From Kumtagia yinganensis (GTDB lineage: Bacteria > Pseudomonadota > Alphaproteobacteria > Rhizobiales > Rhizobiaceae): a stretch of 64,000 bases of DNA. Below are positions 8,252 to 16,444 of this stretch, piece after piece (position 1 is the first letter of the stretch; each line of letters opens with the position of its first letter). The position numbers were made by a program, and so were the translations under genes. The DNA lies in assembly GCF_040081985.1 (NCBI RefSeq), contig NZ_JBEBMH010000002.1:186001-250000 (forward strand), given 5' to 3'. The notes beneath the pieces were generated by a model. It ran no database searches. It saw only the letters and a program-made list of their open reading frames with translations, and was not told the DNA's origin.

Positions 8252-9301
8252 CTATCTGCTCGCCTCCAGGCTTGCGCGCACTTCGTCGATCTTGCCGAAA
8301 TCGTCGCCGACACCGAGCACGTCCTTGGCCCAGTCCATCATCTCGTCGTCGACATAGTCGTCACCATATTGCGCCAGACGATTCTGATTCGCGGCAGCCT
8401 CCAGCGCATCCCGAAGCGTCTCGTCGTCCGTACCCACCGCGGCCGCGTCAGCCGCCTTGCGGGCATCGGCGGCATCCGCCGTCGCGTCAGCGAGAGCATC
8501 GGCCTCGGGGCTACCCAGGATCGACCCAAGATCCGCGATCTCCTCGTCCAGCGCGGCTTGATCCTCTGGCGCGACCTCGACCGATTTCAGGTGATCCAGC
8601 CGATCGTTGAGTTCCGAGAGGGTGGGATCGTCGTAGACGCCAACCGCGTCATCATAAGGTACCGGGTCGATACGATCGACGACCGTTGCGAAATCCTCGC
8701 GCGCCGTCGCCAGTTGGGAATTCGCAGCGTCAAGTTTGTCCCGGGCGATGTCCAGTTCGGCCGAGGCCATCACATAGTCCCGAATGGCGGCCATGCGCGG
8801 CGACTGCGAATTCAGATAGGCATGGTAATTGCGGTTCAGCGAATTGAGGCCCGCAAGTTTGGCCTTGAAATTCTTCTCCTTGACCGGCTTGACGCCGGGT
8901 ACCGGCGCGAGGTCAGGAACGGCTGCAAACTGCTGAGCCCGGGCCCTGCCGGCCGCCTTCGCGGACTTGGCCTTGGAGCCGCCCTTGCCATCCAGGCTCG
9001 CAGCCCGCGACCGGTCCTTGCCGAAAGCCGATCCGGAGGAGCCGCGTGACGAGGCCGACTTTCCGTTGTCGGATTTGGCCGAACTCCCATGCTCGCCGCC
9101 GCGGTCATGGCCACCGCCATGGCCGTTTCCGCCGCCATTGCCGTGACCGTCACCGCCGCCATTACCGCCTCCGTTGCCATTTTCCTTGGCAAAGGCGGGC
9201 GTCGGCCCGATCGATCCCAGTTTGCCGAAATCCAGTTGGAACGGAAGGACGCTCAGCGCGACGATGGAAGCGGTGACGAGAGCGATTCTTGCGCGTTTCA
9301 T
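8252..9301 (-). CDS. Exported Gly/His-rich protein of unknown function
   Basis: 349 residues beginning with a cleavable signal peptide (MKRARIALVTASIVALSVLP... to about AFA). A low-complexity stretch of Gly, Asn and His (about residues 40-72) follows, then a Ser/Lys/Ala-rich linker and an acidic Ala-rich C-terminal half that is probably helical. ATG at 9301 has GGAGG upstream (GGAGGATTCAACG); the reading frame extends far upstream only as antisense shadow of mgtE. No recognised domain. The His-rich segment could bind metal or cell-wall polymer. It shares strand with, and lies 101 bases below, mgtE. Confidence 0.72.
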   Translation of the reverse strand: MKRARIALVTASIVALSVLPFQLDFGKLGSIGPTPAFAKENGNGGGNGGGDGHGNGGGNGHGGGHDRGGEHGSSAKSDNGKSASSRGSSGSAFGKDRSRAASLDGKGGSKAKSAKAAGRARAQQFAAVPDLAPVPGVKPVKEKNFKAKLAGLNSLNRNYHAYLNSQSPRMAAIRDYVMASAELDIARDKLDAANSQLATAREDFATVVDRIDPVPYDDAVGVYDDPTLSELNDRLDHLKSVEVAPEDQAALDEEIADLGSILGSPEADALADATADAADARKAADAAAVGTDDETLRDALEAAANQNRLAQYGDDYVDDEMMDWAKDVLGVGDDFGKIDEVRASLEASR

Positions 9302-9402
9302 CGTTGAATCCTCCACATACATTAAGACAGAACTAGCGCCCGATCGGTCGCTCGACCACCACCCTTCGATAAATTTAGGTCTCGTCATAAATGCGGGAGT
9401 GA

Positions 9403-10875
9403 TCAGCCCAGATGCAGCCACCAGGTGGCGAGGCTGAGAAAGGCGAGAAAACCGATGACGTCGGTGATCATGGTCGTGAAGATCGACGACGAGATCGCCG
9501 GGTCGGCGCCGAGCCGGTCGAGCAGCAGCGGGATCAGGATGCCGCCGAGGGCCGCCGCCAGCATGTTGATGACCATGGCGGTGGCGATGACATAGCCGAG
9601 ATCGGGATTGTGGAACCACAGACCGGCGATGACGCCGATGATCACCGCGACGATCGAGCCGTTGAGCAGGCCGACCAGCACCTCGCGACGGATGACGCGG
9701 CCGGCATTGTAGATGTCGAGGTCTTTCGTGGCGAGCGCGCGCACCGTCACCGTCATGGTCTGCGTGCCGGCATTGCCGCCGAGCGACGCGACGATCGGCA
9801 TGAGTGCCGCCAGCGCCACCATCTCCTCGATGGTCGCGCCGAACTGGCTGATGACGGTGGCCGAGATGAAGGCCGTCGCCAGGTTCACCAGCAGCCACGG
9901 CACCCGCGAGCGCGAGGTCGCCACCACCGTGTCCGACAGTTCCTCATCGCCGACGCCGCCCATGCGCAGCAGGTCTTCCTCTGCCTCCTGCTGGATCACG
10001 TCGACCACGTCGTCGATGGTGAGCACGCCGACCAGCCGCTCGTTCTCGTCGACGACTGCCGCCGACAGAAGATCGTATTGCTCGAACTCGCGCGCCGCCT
10101 CTTCCTGGTCCATCGTGGCCGGGATCGCATGCCGCGTCTCGTGCATGATCTCTTCGATCTTTACCGAGCGCTTGGTGCGCAGGATCTGGTCGAGGTCGAT
10201 GGCGCCGAGCAGCTTGAACGACGGGTCGATGACAAAGATCTGGCTGAAGCGGTCAGGAAGATTGTTGTCCTCGCGCATGTAGTCGATCGTCTGGCCGACC
10301 GTCCAGAACGGCGGCACCGCGACGAACTCCGTCTGCATGCGGCGGCCGGCCGACTCTTCCGGATAGTCGAGCGAGCGGCGCAGCCTGATCCGCTCCGTGA
10401 ACGGCAGTTGCGCCAGAATCTCGTCCTGGTCGGCCTGGTCGAGGTCTTCGAGAATGTAGACGGCGTCGTCGGAATCGAGTTCCTGCACCGCCTTGGCGAT
10501 CTGCGCGTTGGGCAGATTGTCGACGATGTCGAGGCGGATCGCCTCGTCGACCTCGGTCAGCGCGGAAAAATCGAAATCCGTGCCGAGCAGGTCGACAAGC
10601 GTGCGCCGCTGCTCCGGCAGCAGGGCCTCAAGCAGGTCGCCGAGCTCGGACTGGTGCAGGTCGCCGACATCCTTGCGCAGGATCAGGATGTCGCGGTCGG
10701 CGATCGCCGCGCCGATATGCGCGACGAAGGACGGGCGGATCACCCCGTCTTCGCCATAGATGTCGGCATGCTCGGCCTCATGGCCGGCGCCGACCGCCGT
10801 CGTTTCCTCCTGGCCTTCCAACTGCGCGTCGCCCTGCAATGTCCGGATTGGTCGAGCCGCAGGTTTAGCGCGCAA
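9403..10875 (-). CDS. mgtE: MgtE family magnesium transporter
   Basis: Mg2+ channel/transporter of up to 490 residues. It has an N-terminal helical MgtE_N domain (HQSELGDLLEALLPEQRR), two CBS domains in the middle (VFVIDPSFKLLGAIDLDQIL; VVDENERLVGVLTIDDVVDV) and five C-terminal membrane helices with the pore signature ASLGGNAGTQTMTVTVRALA. All domains are present and length is normal. The first 25 or so residues are uncertain: the longest frame starts at a TTG at 10875, and internal TTG codons are alternatives. No ATG is available near the N-terminus. Confidence 0.92.
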   Translation of the reverse strand: MRAKPAARPIRTLQGDAQLEGQEETTAVGAGHEAEHADIYGEDGVIRPSFVAHIGAAIADRDILILRKDVGDLHQSELGDLLEALLPEQRRTLVDLLGTDFDFSALTEVDEAIRLDIVDNLPNAQIAKAVQELDSDDAVYILEDLDQADQDEILAQLPFTERIRLRRSLDYPEESAGRRMQTEFVAVPPFWTVGQTIDYMREDNNLPDRFSQIFVIDPSFKLLGAIDLDQILRTKRSVKIEEIMHETRHAIPATMDQEEAAREFEQYDLLSAAVVDENERLVGVLTIDDVVDVIQQEAEEDLLRMGGVGDEELSDTVVATSRSRVPWLLVNLATAFISATVISQFGATIEEMVALAALMPIVASLGGNAGTQTMTVTVRALATKDLDIYNAGRVIRREVLVGLLNGSIVAVIIGVIAGLWFHNPDLGYVIATAMVINMLAAALGGILIPLLLDRLGADPAISSSIFTTMITDVIGFLAFLSLATWWLHLG

Positions 10876-11115
10876 GGGGCGGGAATTTCAAACGAAATGC
10901 GCCTGCGGCAGACGGGTTGGACGATATGTCCAAGCCACCGGCAAATCGTGGCGACCGGCCGAGACGTGCATCCCTGGCCGGCATTTTTCCGCCTGCATGC
11001 CCAGGCCGCGATGCCGACGGCATTGCGTCGGCGAATTCGTTTCCGCCGCACTTGTTTCGCCGGAACTGATTTGCTAAAGGCCGCGAGCCGGTTCCGACCG
11101 GCCCTTTCGTGACGT

Positions 11116-11200
11116 GCGGTCGTGGCGGAATTGGTAGACGCGCAGCGTTGAGGTCGCTGTGGGGCAACCCGTGGAAGTTCGAGTCTTCTCGACCGCACCA
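11116..11200 (+). tRNA. tRNA-Leu (anticodon GAG)
   Basis: 85-base cloverleaf: acceptor GCGGTCG pairs with CGACCGC followed by ACCA, so the CCA is encoded. The D-loop reads AATTGGTAGACGC. The anticodon loop TTGAGGT gives GAG (decodes CUC/CUU). A long variable arm (TGTGGGGCAACCCGTG) is typical of class II leucine tRNAs, and the T-loop is GTTCGAGTC. It lies between mgtE and lipB; no integrated element is seen beside it. Confidence 0.97.
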
Positions 11201-11344
11201 TCACTCTCTCAGTCGTCATGAGATTGTCACGGCAGAGCGCCTTCGGGCGGGCTGACGTCGGTTGGCGCGCGAAGCGACAGCGGAGACCGGAGAACTGGAC
11301 GCGCCGGCTGCGAGCGTCCATATTGACCGCGATCGGATTGTCCC

Positions 11345-12085
11345 ATGCAACGCAACGAAATTGCTACGTCTTTCCATCCTTCGCCGGGCTCTGCTCCGGT
11401 GGAGTGGCTGGTCGAGGCAGGCCTCACGCCATACGCCCAGGCGCTCACCTTCATGGAGGAGCGAGTCGCGGCGATCCGCGAAGGGCGCGCCGGCGAGTTG
11501 GTCTGGCTGGTCGAGCATCCGCCGCTCTACACCGCCGGCACCAGCGCAAAGGTCGAGGATCTCGTCGACCCCAACCGCTTTCCGGTGTTCGACGCCGGGC
11601 GCGGCGGCGAATACACCTATCATGGGCCGGGCCAGCGGGTCGCCTATGCCATGCTCGACCTGAAGCGGAGGCGCGAGGACGTTCGCGCCTTCGTGGCGGC
11701 GCTGGAGGAGTGGATAATCGCCTCGCTGGCCGCCTTCAACGTGCGCGGCGAGCGGCGCGAAGACCGGGTCGGCGTCTGGGTGATGCGGCCGGACCGCCCG
11801 CCGGCGCCGGACGGAGGTATTGCCGAGGACAAGATCGCGGCGATCGGCATCCGCCTGCGCCGCTGGGTCAGCTTTCACGGCATCGCCGTCAATGTGGAAC
11901 CCGACCTGACGCATTTTTCCGGCATCGTACCCTGCGGGGTGAGCGACCATGGCGTCACCAGCCTGGTCGACCTCGGCCTGCCGGTCACGCTCGACGATTT
12001 CGACGTCGCGCTGAAGGCGGCGTTCCAGCAGGTGTTCGGCCCGGTGGCCGAAGGGTCTGTCCGACCCGAAAGGATGGCGGGCTGA
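11345..12085 (+). CDS. lipB: Octanoyltransferase LipB
   Basis: Transfers octanoate from acyl carrier protein to lipoyl domains, the first step of lipoate synthesis. 246 residues with the LipB signature GGEYTYHGPGQRVAYAMLDL, the lysine-bearing KIAAIGIRLRRWVSFHGIAVNV and the catalytic-cysteine segment VPCGVSDHGVTSL (Cys197). Slightly longer than average because of an insert PDRPPAPDGG before the active site. Its TGA overlaps the next gene's ATG by one base. Confidence 0.95.
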   Translation: MQRNEIATSFHPSPGSAPVEWLVEAGLTPYAQALTFMEERVAAIREGRAGELVWLVEHPPLYTAGTSAKVEDLVDPNRFPVFDAGRGGEYTYHGPGQRVAYAMLDLKRRREDVRAFVAALEEWIIASLAAFNVRGERREDRVGVWVMRPDRPPAPDGGIAEDKIAAIGIRLRRWVSFHGIAVNVEPDLTHFSGIVPCGVSDHGVTSLVDLGLPVTLDDFDVALKAAFQQVFGPVAEGSVRPERMAG

Positions 12086-13851
12086 TGGGCTGGCGGACAA
12101 GCGCGTTGGGTCTGCTGCCGGCGCTGGCGCTTGCAGCGCTTCTTCCGTTCCAAGCCTTTGCCCAACAGGCATCCGACGCGGTCGCGCCGGAGCAGGCAAG
12201 CGGCACCCAGCAGGTCAAGGCCGTCACCGCCTCGCGCCAGATGGTGGTGGCCGCCCATCCGATCGCGGCGCAAGCCGGCATCGACGTGCTGAGAGCGGGA
12301 GGCAACGCGGCCGACGCGCTGGTCGCGGTGCAGGTAATGCTCGGTCTGGTCGAGCCGCAATCCTCCGGGATCGGCGGCGGCGCGTTCCTCGTCTGGTATG
12401 ATGCCGCGAGCGGCACGATCACGACGTTCGACGCGCGCGAAACCGCGCCGGCCGAGACCACGCCCGATCTATTCCGCGACGCCGCCGGCAAACCGATGGA
12501 TTTCTTCAAAGCCGTGGTGGGCGGGCGATCGGTCGGCGCGCCCGGCGTGCCGAGGCTTCTGGAGATCGTGCATCGGCGATACGGGACGCGGCCGTGGCCT
12601 TCGCTGTTCGAATCGGCGATCCGGTTGGCGGATGGCGGGTTCGAGGTGTCGCCCCGCCTTGCGTCCTCGGTCGCCGAAACCGCGGACCTGTTCGAAAAAC
12701 CCTCCTCCGCCCGGGCCTATTTCTTCGATGCTGCAGGCGCGCCTTTGAAGGCCGGCTACCGCCTCGTCAACACGTCCTATGCCTCGACGCTGCGGACCCT
12801 GGCATCGCAAGGCGCCGACGCCTTTTACACAGGCCCTATCGCCGCCGACATCGTCCGCGCCGTGCGCTCGCATCCGACCAATCCCGGTCTCCTTTCGGCG
12901 GACGATCTCGCCAACTACCGCGTCAAGGAACGCGCGGCGGTCTGCGCGCCGTATCGCAGCCACGATGTCTGCGGCATGGGACCGCCCTCCTCCGGGGCCA
13001 TCGCCATCGGCCAGATTCTTGGCCTGCTCGAACCGTTCGACGTCGCGACGCTCGGCCCCGATGACCCGCAAAGCTGGCGGCTGATCGGCGACGCGACGCG
13101 GCTGGCCTTCGCCGACCGCGAGCGATACGTCGCCGACAGCGATTTTGTCTCGATCCCCAAGGGCCTGCTCGACCCGGCCTATCTCAAGGACCGCTCCGCC
13201 CTGCTTCGCCGCCCGAACGCGCTGGGCGAGGGCGAAGCCAAAGCCGGCGAGCCGCCCTGGGACAAGGCCGAACTGCGCATCGACGGCGTGTCGGCGGAAA
13301 TCCCGTCGACCTCGCATTTTGTCGTCGCCGATGCCGCCGGCAACGTCGCCTCGATCACCACTTCGGTCGAGAACGCTTTTGGTTCGCGGCTGATGGTGGA
13401 CGGTTTCCTGCTCAACAACCAGCTCACCGATTTTTCGTTCTCGCCGGTCAAGGACGGCCAGAACGTCGCCAACCGCGTCGAGCCGCGAAAACGGCCGCGC
13501 TCGTCCATGTCGCCGACGATCGTGCTCAAGGACGGCAAGCCGGCCTTCGCGCTGGGATCGCCCGGCGGCAGCAACATCATCTCCTACGTGACCACCACCC
13601 TGATCGGTCTGATCGACTGGAAGATGGACATGCAGGCGGCGATAGCGCTGCCGCATTTCGTCAACCGCTTCGGCCCCTACGACATCGAAAAAGGGACGAA
13701 GGCGGAAGACCTCGCCGACGACCTGACCGCGCTGGGCTTCAAGGTCACGGCCAAGGATCTGAATTCCGGCCTGCACGGTGTCGCCTGGACGCCGAAAGGC
13801 CTGGTCGGCGGCGCTGATCCTCGCCGGGAAGGCCTCGCGGTCGGCGATTGA
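12085..13851 (+). CDS. ggt: Gamma-glutamyltransferase (GGT)
   Basis: Periplasmic N-terminal nucleophile hydrolase that removes or transfers the gamma-glutamyl group of glutathione. 588 residues: a signal peptide ending near AFAQQ, the large-subunit motif SSGIGGGAFLVWYD, and the autoprocessing site STSHFVV, with Thr409 as new N-terminus and nucleophile of the small subunit. The small subunit carries PRKRPRSSMSPTIV and GSPGGSNII. Start ATG at 12085 overlaps the lipB stop by one base. With ChaC at 1.2 kb the window encodes two unlinked glutathione-degrading enzymes. Confidence 0.94.
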   Translation: MGWRTSALGLLPALALAALLPFQAFAQQASDAVAPEQASGTQQVKAVTASRQMVVAAHPIAAQAGIDVLRAGGNAADALVAVQVMLGLVEPQSSGIGGGAFLVWYDAASGTITTFDARETAPAETTPDLFRDAAGKPMDFFKAVVGGRSVGAPGVPRLLEIVHRRYGTRPWPSLFESAIRLADGGFEVSPRLASSVAETADLFEKPSSARAYFFDAAGAPLKAGYRLVNTSYASTLRTLASQGADAFYTGPIAADIVRAVRSHPTNPGLLSADDLANYRVKERAAVCAPYRSHDVCGMGPPSSGAIAIGQILGLLEPFDVATLGPDDPQSWRLIGDATRLAFADRERYVADSDFVSIPKGLLDPAYLKDRSALLRRPNALGEGEAKAGEPPWDKAELRIDGVSAEIPSTSHFVVADAAGNVASITTSVENAFGSRLMVDGFLLNNQLTDFSFSPVKDGQNVANRVEPRKRPRSSMSPTIVLKDGKPAFALGSPGGSNIISYVTTTLIGLIDWKMDMQAAIALPHFVNRFGPYDIEKGTKAEDLADDLTALGFKVTAKDLNSGLHGVAWTPKGLVGGADPRREGLAVGD

Positions 13852-13861
13852 TCTTGATCGG

Positions 13862-13948
13862 TCAAAGCGCGCCGATCCATAGCGATACCGTAATCAGAAA
13901 GGTGCTCATCGATACCAGCGATACGACGTCCTGAATGAAATCGGTCAT
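13862..13948 (-). CDS. 28-residue single-pass membrane micropeptide, probably SOS-induced
   Basis: A very short gene with sequence MTDFIQDVVSLVSMSTFLIT followed by VSLWIGAL and a TGA stop. Residues about 8-27 form one hydrophobic helix with only acidic charges at the N-terminus. A strong Shine-Dalgarno, CAGGAGAGAG, ends two bases before the ATG, and a complete promoter with a LexA box lies just upstream (separate entry). Size, topology and SOS-type control resemble the Caulobacter division inhibitor SidA (29 residues) and the enterobacterial toxin TisB. No sequence homology to either is claimed. It is convergent with ggt, whose stop is 10 bases away. Translation is not proven, but the signals agree. 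Confidence 0.7.
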   Translation of the reverse strand: MTDFIQDVVSLVSMSTFLITVSLWIGAL

Positions 13949-13976
13949 CACTCTCTCCTGTTTCGAATTTGTTTAC

Positions 13977-14005
13977 ATTTTGTTCTAAGTTTGTTCGAAC
14001 GTCAA
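13977..14005 (-). promoter_or_regulatory. SOS promoter: -35, LexA box and -10 of the micropeptide gene
   Basis: On the minus strand, TTGACG (14000-14005) is followed after exactly 17 bases by CAAAAT (13977-13982). The spacer holds GAACAAACTTAGAAC (13982-13996), a perfect match to the direct-repeat LexA operator GAAC-N7-GAAC (GTTC-N7-GTTC) established for alphaproteobacteria. Bound LexA would cover the promoter core. The predicted transcript starts about 20 bases before the ATG. Confidence 0.75.
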
Positions 14006-14271
14006 TGCTGGAACAGACCGGAAACATGCATTCCCGGCACGGCGCGAATCGGTGGTTAACGAAAGGTTGACGGCGCGCGTTTCCGTTGAAATTCATTGGG
14101 GACGACCGGTGTTATCGTCACGAGGCGGAAATCCGCTCAGCCGGCACGTCCCCTCGCGTGTCAGGAGCCTGCCGGATTCTTCCTGCTGCGCCTTTCCTCT
14201 GTCACTTCCCGGGCGCATTCTCCCCGCGTGCGGTCGTAAGGCCGCGTCAAAAATGTCCGAAGGAGCAAGCC

Positions 14272-15036
14272 ATGCCCGCGAGCAGATTCTTCTGGTACGA
14301 ACTGATGACCACCGACGTCCAGGCCGCCGCTGCGTTCTACAAGGCCGTCATCGGCTGGAATTCGGAGAATTGGGGCGACCCGCAAAAGCCCTATGTCATC
14401 ATGAAGGTCGGCGAGACCGGCGTCAGCGGCGTCATGGCGATACCGGACGAAGCCAAGGCAATGGGCACGCCGCCCATGTGGCTCGGCTATATCTACGCCA
14501 AGGACACGGACGCCGCGACGGCCAGCGTCGCCGCCGCGGGCGGCAAGGTCTATCGCGAGCCGGCCGACATTCCGGAGATCGGCCGCTTCTCCGTGGTCGC
14601 CGACCCGCAGGGCGCCACCTTCATGCTGATGACGCCGCAAGGCCCCGACCAGCCGCCAATGCCATCCAGCACGCCCGGCGCCATCGGCTGGCGCGAACTC
14701 TACACGACCGACTGGAAGGCAGCGCTCGACTTCTACACCAGCCAGTTCGGCTGGACGGCCGACCAGGCGATGGACATGGGACCGATGGGCACCTACCAGC
14801 TCTTCGCCGTCGAAGGCCAGCAATCCGGCGGCATGATGAACAAACCCGCCAACATCCCGATGCCGCTCTGGCAGTTCTATTTCACCGTCGACGGCCTCGA
14901 CGCCGCGGTCGGACGGGTGAAGGCAAATGGCGGCCAGGTGCTCATGGAGCCGATGCAGGTGCCCGGGGGCTCGTGGATCGCCCCCTGCATGGACCCGCAA
15001 GGCGCTGTGTTCTCGCTGACCGCGATGGAGCGATAG
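14272..15036 (+). CDS. VOC family (glyoxalase-fold) protein, two-domain
   Basis: 254 residues made of two tandem vicinal-oxygen-chelate domains (about 5-120 and 135-250). Each begins with an FFWYELMTTD / IGWRELYTTD strand and ends with DPQGATFMLMTP / DPQGAVFSLTAME. Such proteins are related to glyoxalase/bleomycin-resistance proteins; the metal and substrate are unknown. ATG at 14272 has AAGGAG seven bases upstream; the frame extends upstream without a better ribosome site. Convergent with the aminotransferase gene. Confidence 0.85.
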   Translation: MPASRFFWYELMTTDVQAAAAFYKAVIGWNSENWGDPQKPYVIMKVGETGVSGVMAIPDEAKAMGTPPMWLGYIYAKDTDAATASVAAAGGKVYREPADIPEIGRFSVVADPQGATFMLMTPQGPDQPPMPSSTPGAIGWRELYTTDWKAALDFYTSQFGWTADQAMDMGPMGTYQLFAVEGQQSGGMMNKPANIPMPLWQFYFTVDGLDAAVGRVKANGGQVLMEPMQVPGGSWIAPCMDPQGAVFSLTAMER

Positions 15037-15080
15037 GGCTTCGGTCTGATTTTCCAGCGGCGGTCAGTTTTTTAACCGTC

Positions 15081-15126
15081 GGTTCCGCCCCTCACCTGCC
15101 TGCCGGCAAGAAAGAGAGGGGCGGGG
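15081..15126. terminator. Possible bidirectional terminator hairpin
   Basis: CCGCCCCTC (from 15085) pairs with GAGGGGCGG about 20 bases later, between two convergent genes. TTTTTT lies just outside on the left (15068-15073), which would follow the stem for the minus-strand transcript. The loop contains its own GCCTGCCGGC inverted repeat, so this may instead be one of the short genomic palindromes. Confidence 0.4.
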
Positions 15127-15135
15127 CCGAAACGT

Positions 15136-16236
15136 TTAGCCCCTCAGCGTCCGCTCGAAAATCGCCAGCGCATCCCCAAAACCCTCCGCCTGCGCGGCGA
15201 AGCCGACCCGGAAATGCTCGGGGCTGCCAAAGCAGTCGCCGGGCGCGACCAGCACGCCGGCGGCCGCCAGCGCCTGGCAGAAGGGCCGGCTGTCGCGGCC
15301 GTCCTTGAACCACGGGAAAGCGACGGTGCCGCCCTCCGGCTCCGCCCATGCGACTGTGTCGGAAACCCGCTCCATGACGGCCGACAGCGCCGCGCGATTG
15401 GCACTGGCCACCGCGACCAGGCGGTCGAGCAAGACCTCGTGGTTGTCGAGCGCATGGGCCGCCAGTTCTTCGAGTACCGGCGAACTGCTGATGGTGAAAT
15501 AGCTGCGTGCGTCGATGGCGCGCTTGCGCAGTTCGGGGTCGGCGATGATCAGCCATCCCGTCCGGAGGCCCGCCAGCGACAGCGCCTTCGACATGTCGCC
15601 CATGACGATGGCGTTCGGCACGGACGCGGCCGTCGGCGATTGCCGGCCGAAATAGAGCGGGTGATAGACCTCGTCGACGACGAGCGGCACGCCGCGTTCG
15701 CCCAGTTTCTGTGCCAGCGCCTCGATTTCGCCGGGCGGCATGACCGCGCCGGTCGGGTTGTGCGGCGTATTGACCAGAACCAGCGCCGTGTCGTCGTCCG
15801 TCGCCACCAAAATCGCTTCCGCGCTCTGGCGGAACCCTTCCTCTCGCTGAAGCGGGTAGGAATTCACCCCCAGGCCCCAGGCGTCCGCCATGGCCGCGAA
15901 AGGCGAGAAGGCCGGCGTGGGCAGCACGATGTTGGCGCCAGGCCTCGCCACCAGGCAGAGCACGATCAGCAGCGCTTCCGAGGCCCCTGTCGTCACCACC
16001 ACCCAGTCCGGGTCGACGCCAAGAAAGCCGCCGAGCGCCTCACGCACCCGTTTTCCGCCCTCGGGCGGCGCATAGCCGATCTTTACGCCGCCGATGTCAC
16101 GGCCGCCGCCCAGCGCCAGCAGTTCGTCCACGGACCATTTCGGCCCGGTGCTGGCGGCAAGATTGTAGCGGATCGGGGGCGTGGCGAATTCGTGGGCAGC
16201 CAGCCAGTGGTCGAGCAGGAAGGGCGGAAGATTCAT
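15136..16236 (-). CDS. Pyridoxal-phosphate aminotransferase, class I/II
   Basis: 366-residue fold-type I aminotransferase. The signature blocks are TGASEALLIVLCL (cofactor phosphate region), NTPHNPTGAVM (Asn contacting the PLP ring), DEVYHPLYF (Asp to the pyridine nitrogen), the Schiff-base lysine in MSKALSLAGLRTGW, and the substrate-carboxylate arginine in FRVGFA near the end. Start at the ATG at 16236; the frame extends upstream into low-complexity sequence without a ribosome site. The amino-acid substrate is not predictable. Divergent from mccA (208-base gap). Confidence 0.87.
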   Translation of the reverse strand: MNLPPFLLDHWLAAHEFATPPIRYNLAASTGPKWSVDELLALGGGRDIGGVKIGYAPPEGGKRVREALGGFLGVDPDWVVVTTGASEALLIVLCLVARPGANIVLPTPAFSPFAAMADAWGLGVNSYPLQREEGFRQSAEAILVATDDDTALVLVNTPHNPTGAVMPPGEIEALAQKLGERGVPLVVDEVYHPLYFGRQSPTAASVPNAIVMGDMSKALSLAGLRTGWLIIADPELRKRAIDARSYFTISSSPVLEELAAHALDNHEVLLDRLVAVASANRAALSAVMERVSDTVAWAEPEGGTVAFPWFKDGRDSRPFCQALAAAGVLVAPGDCFGSPEHFRVGFAAQAEGFGDALAIFERTLRG

Positions 16237-16444
16237 GGACGAACTCTCTCGGCAAGTGTTCTGAAAACCTATCCGCGGCGGAGAGCGAGAACTAGGGCCA
16301 CCACCGTTTGCCACTGGCGGCACGTTATGATTTGGGGCTGTCGAACGGCCTCGTTGTCCTGCCTGGATCGAAGTTCCCAGCGCAATGGCTGCGAACCGCT
16401 TTCTCTCCCGCAAACGGGCGGGTAAGAAGGCGACAGGAGGACAA

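Noticed and set aside
11116..11200. tRNA-Leu as an attachment site for an integrated element
   Set aside because: No integrase, no direct repeat of the tRNA 3' end found nearby, and the genes following are housekeeping (lipB, ggt).
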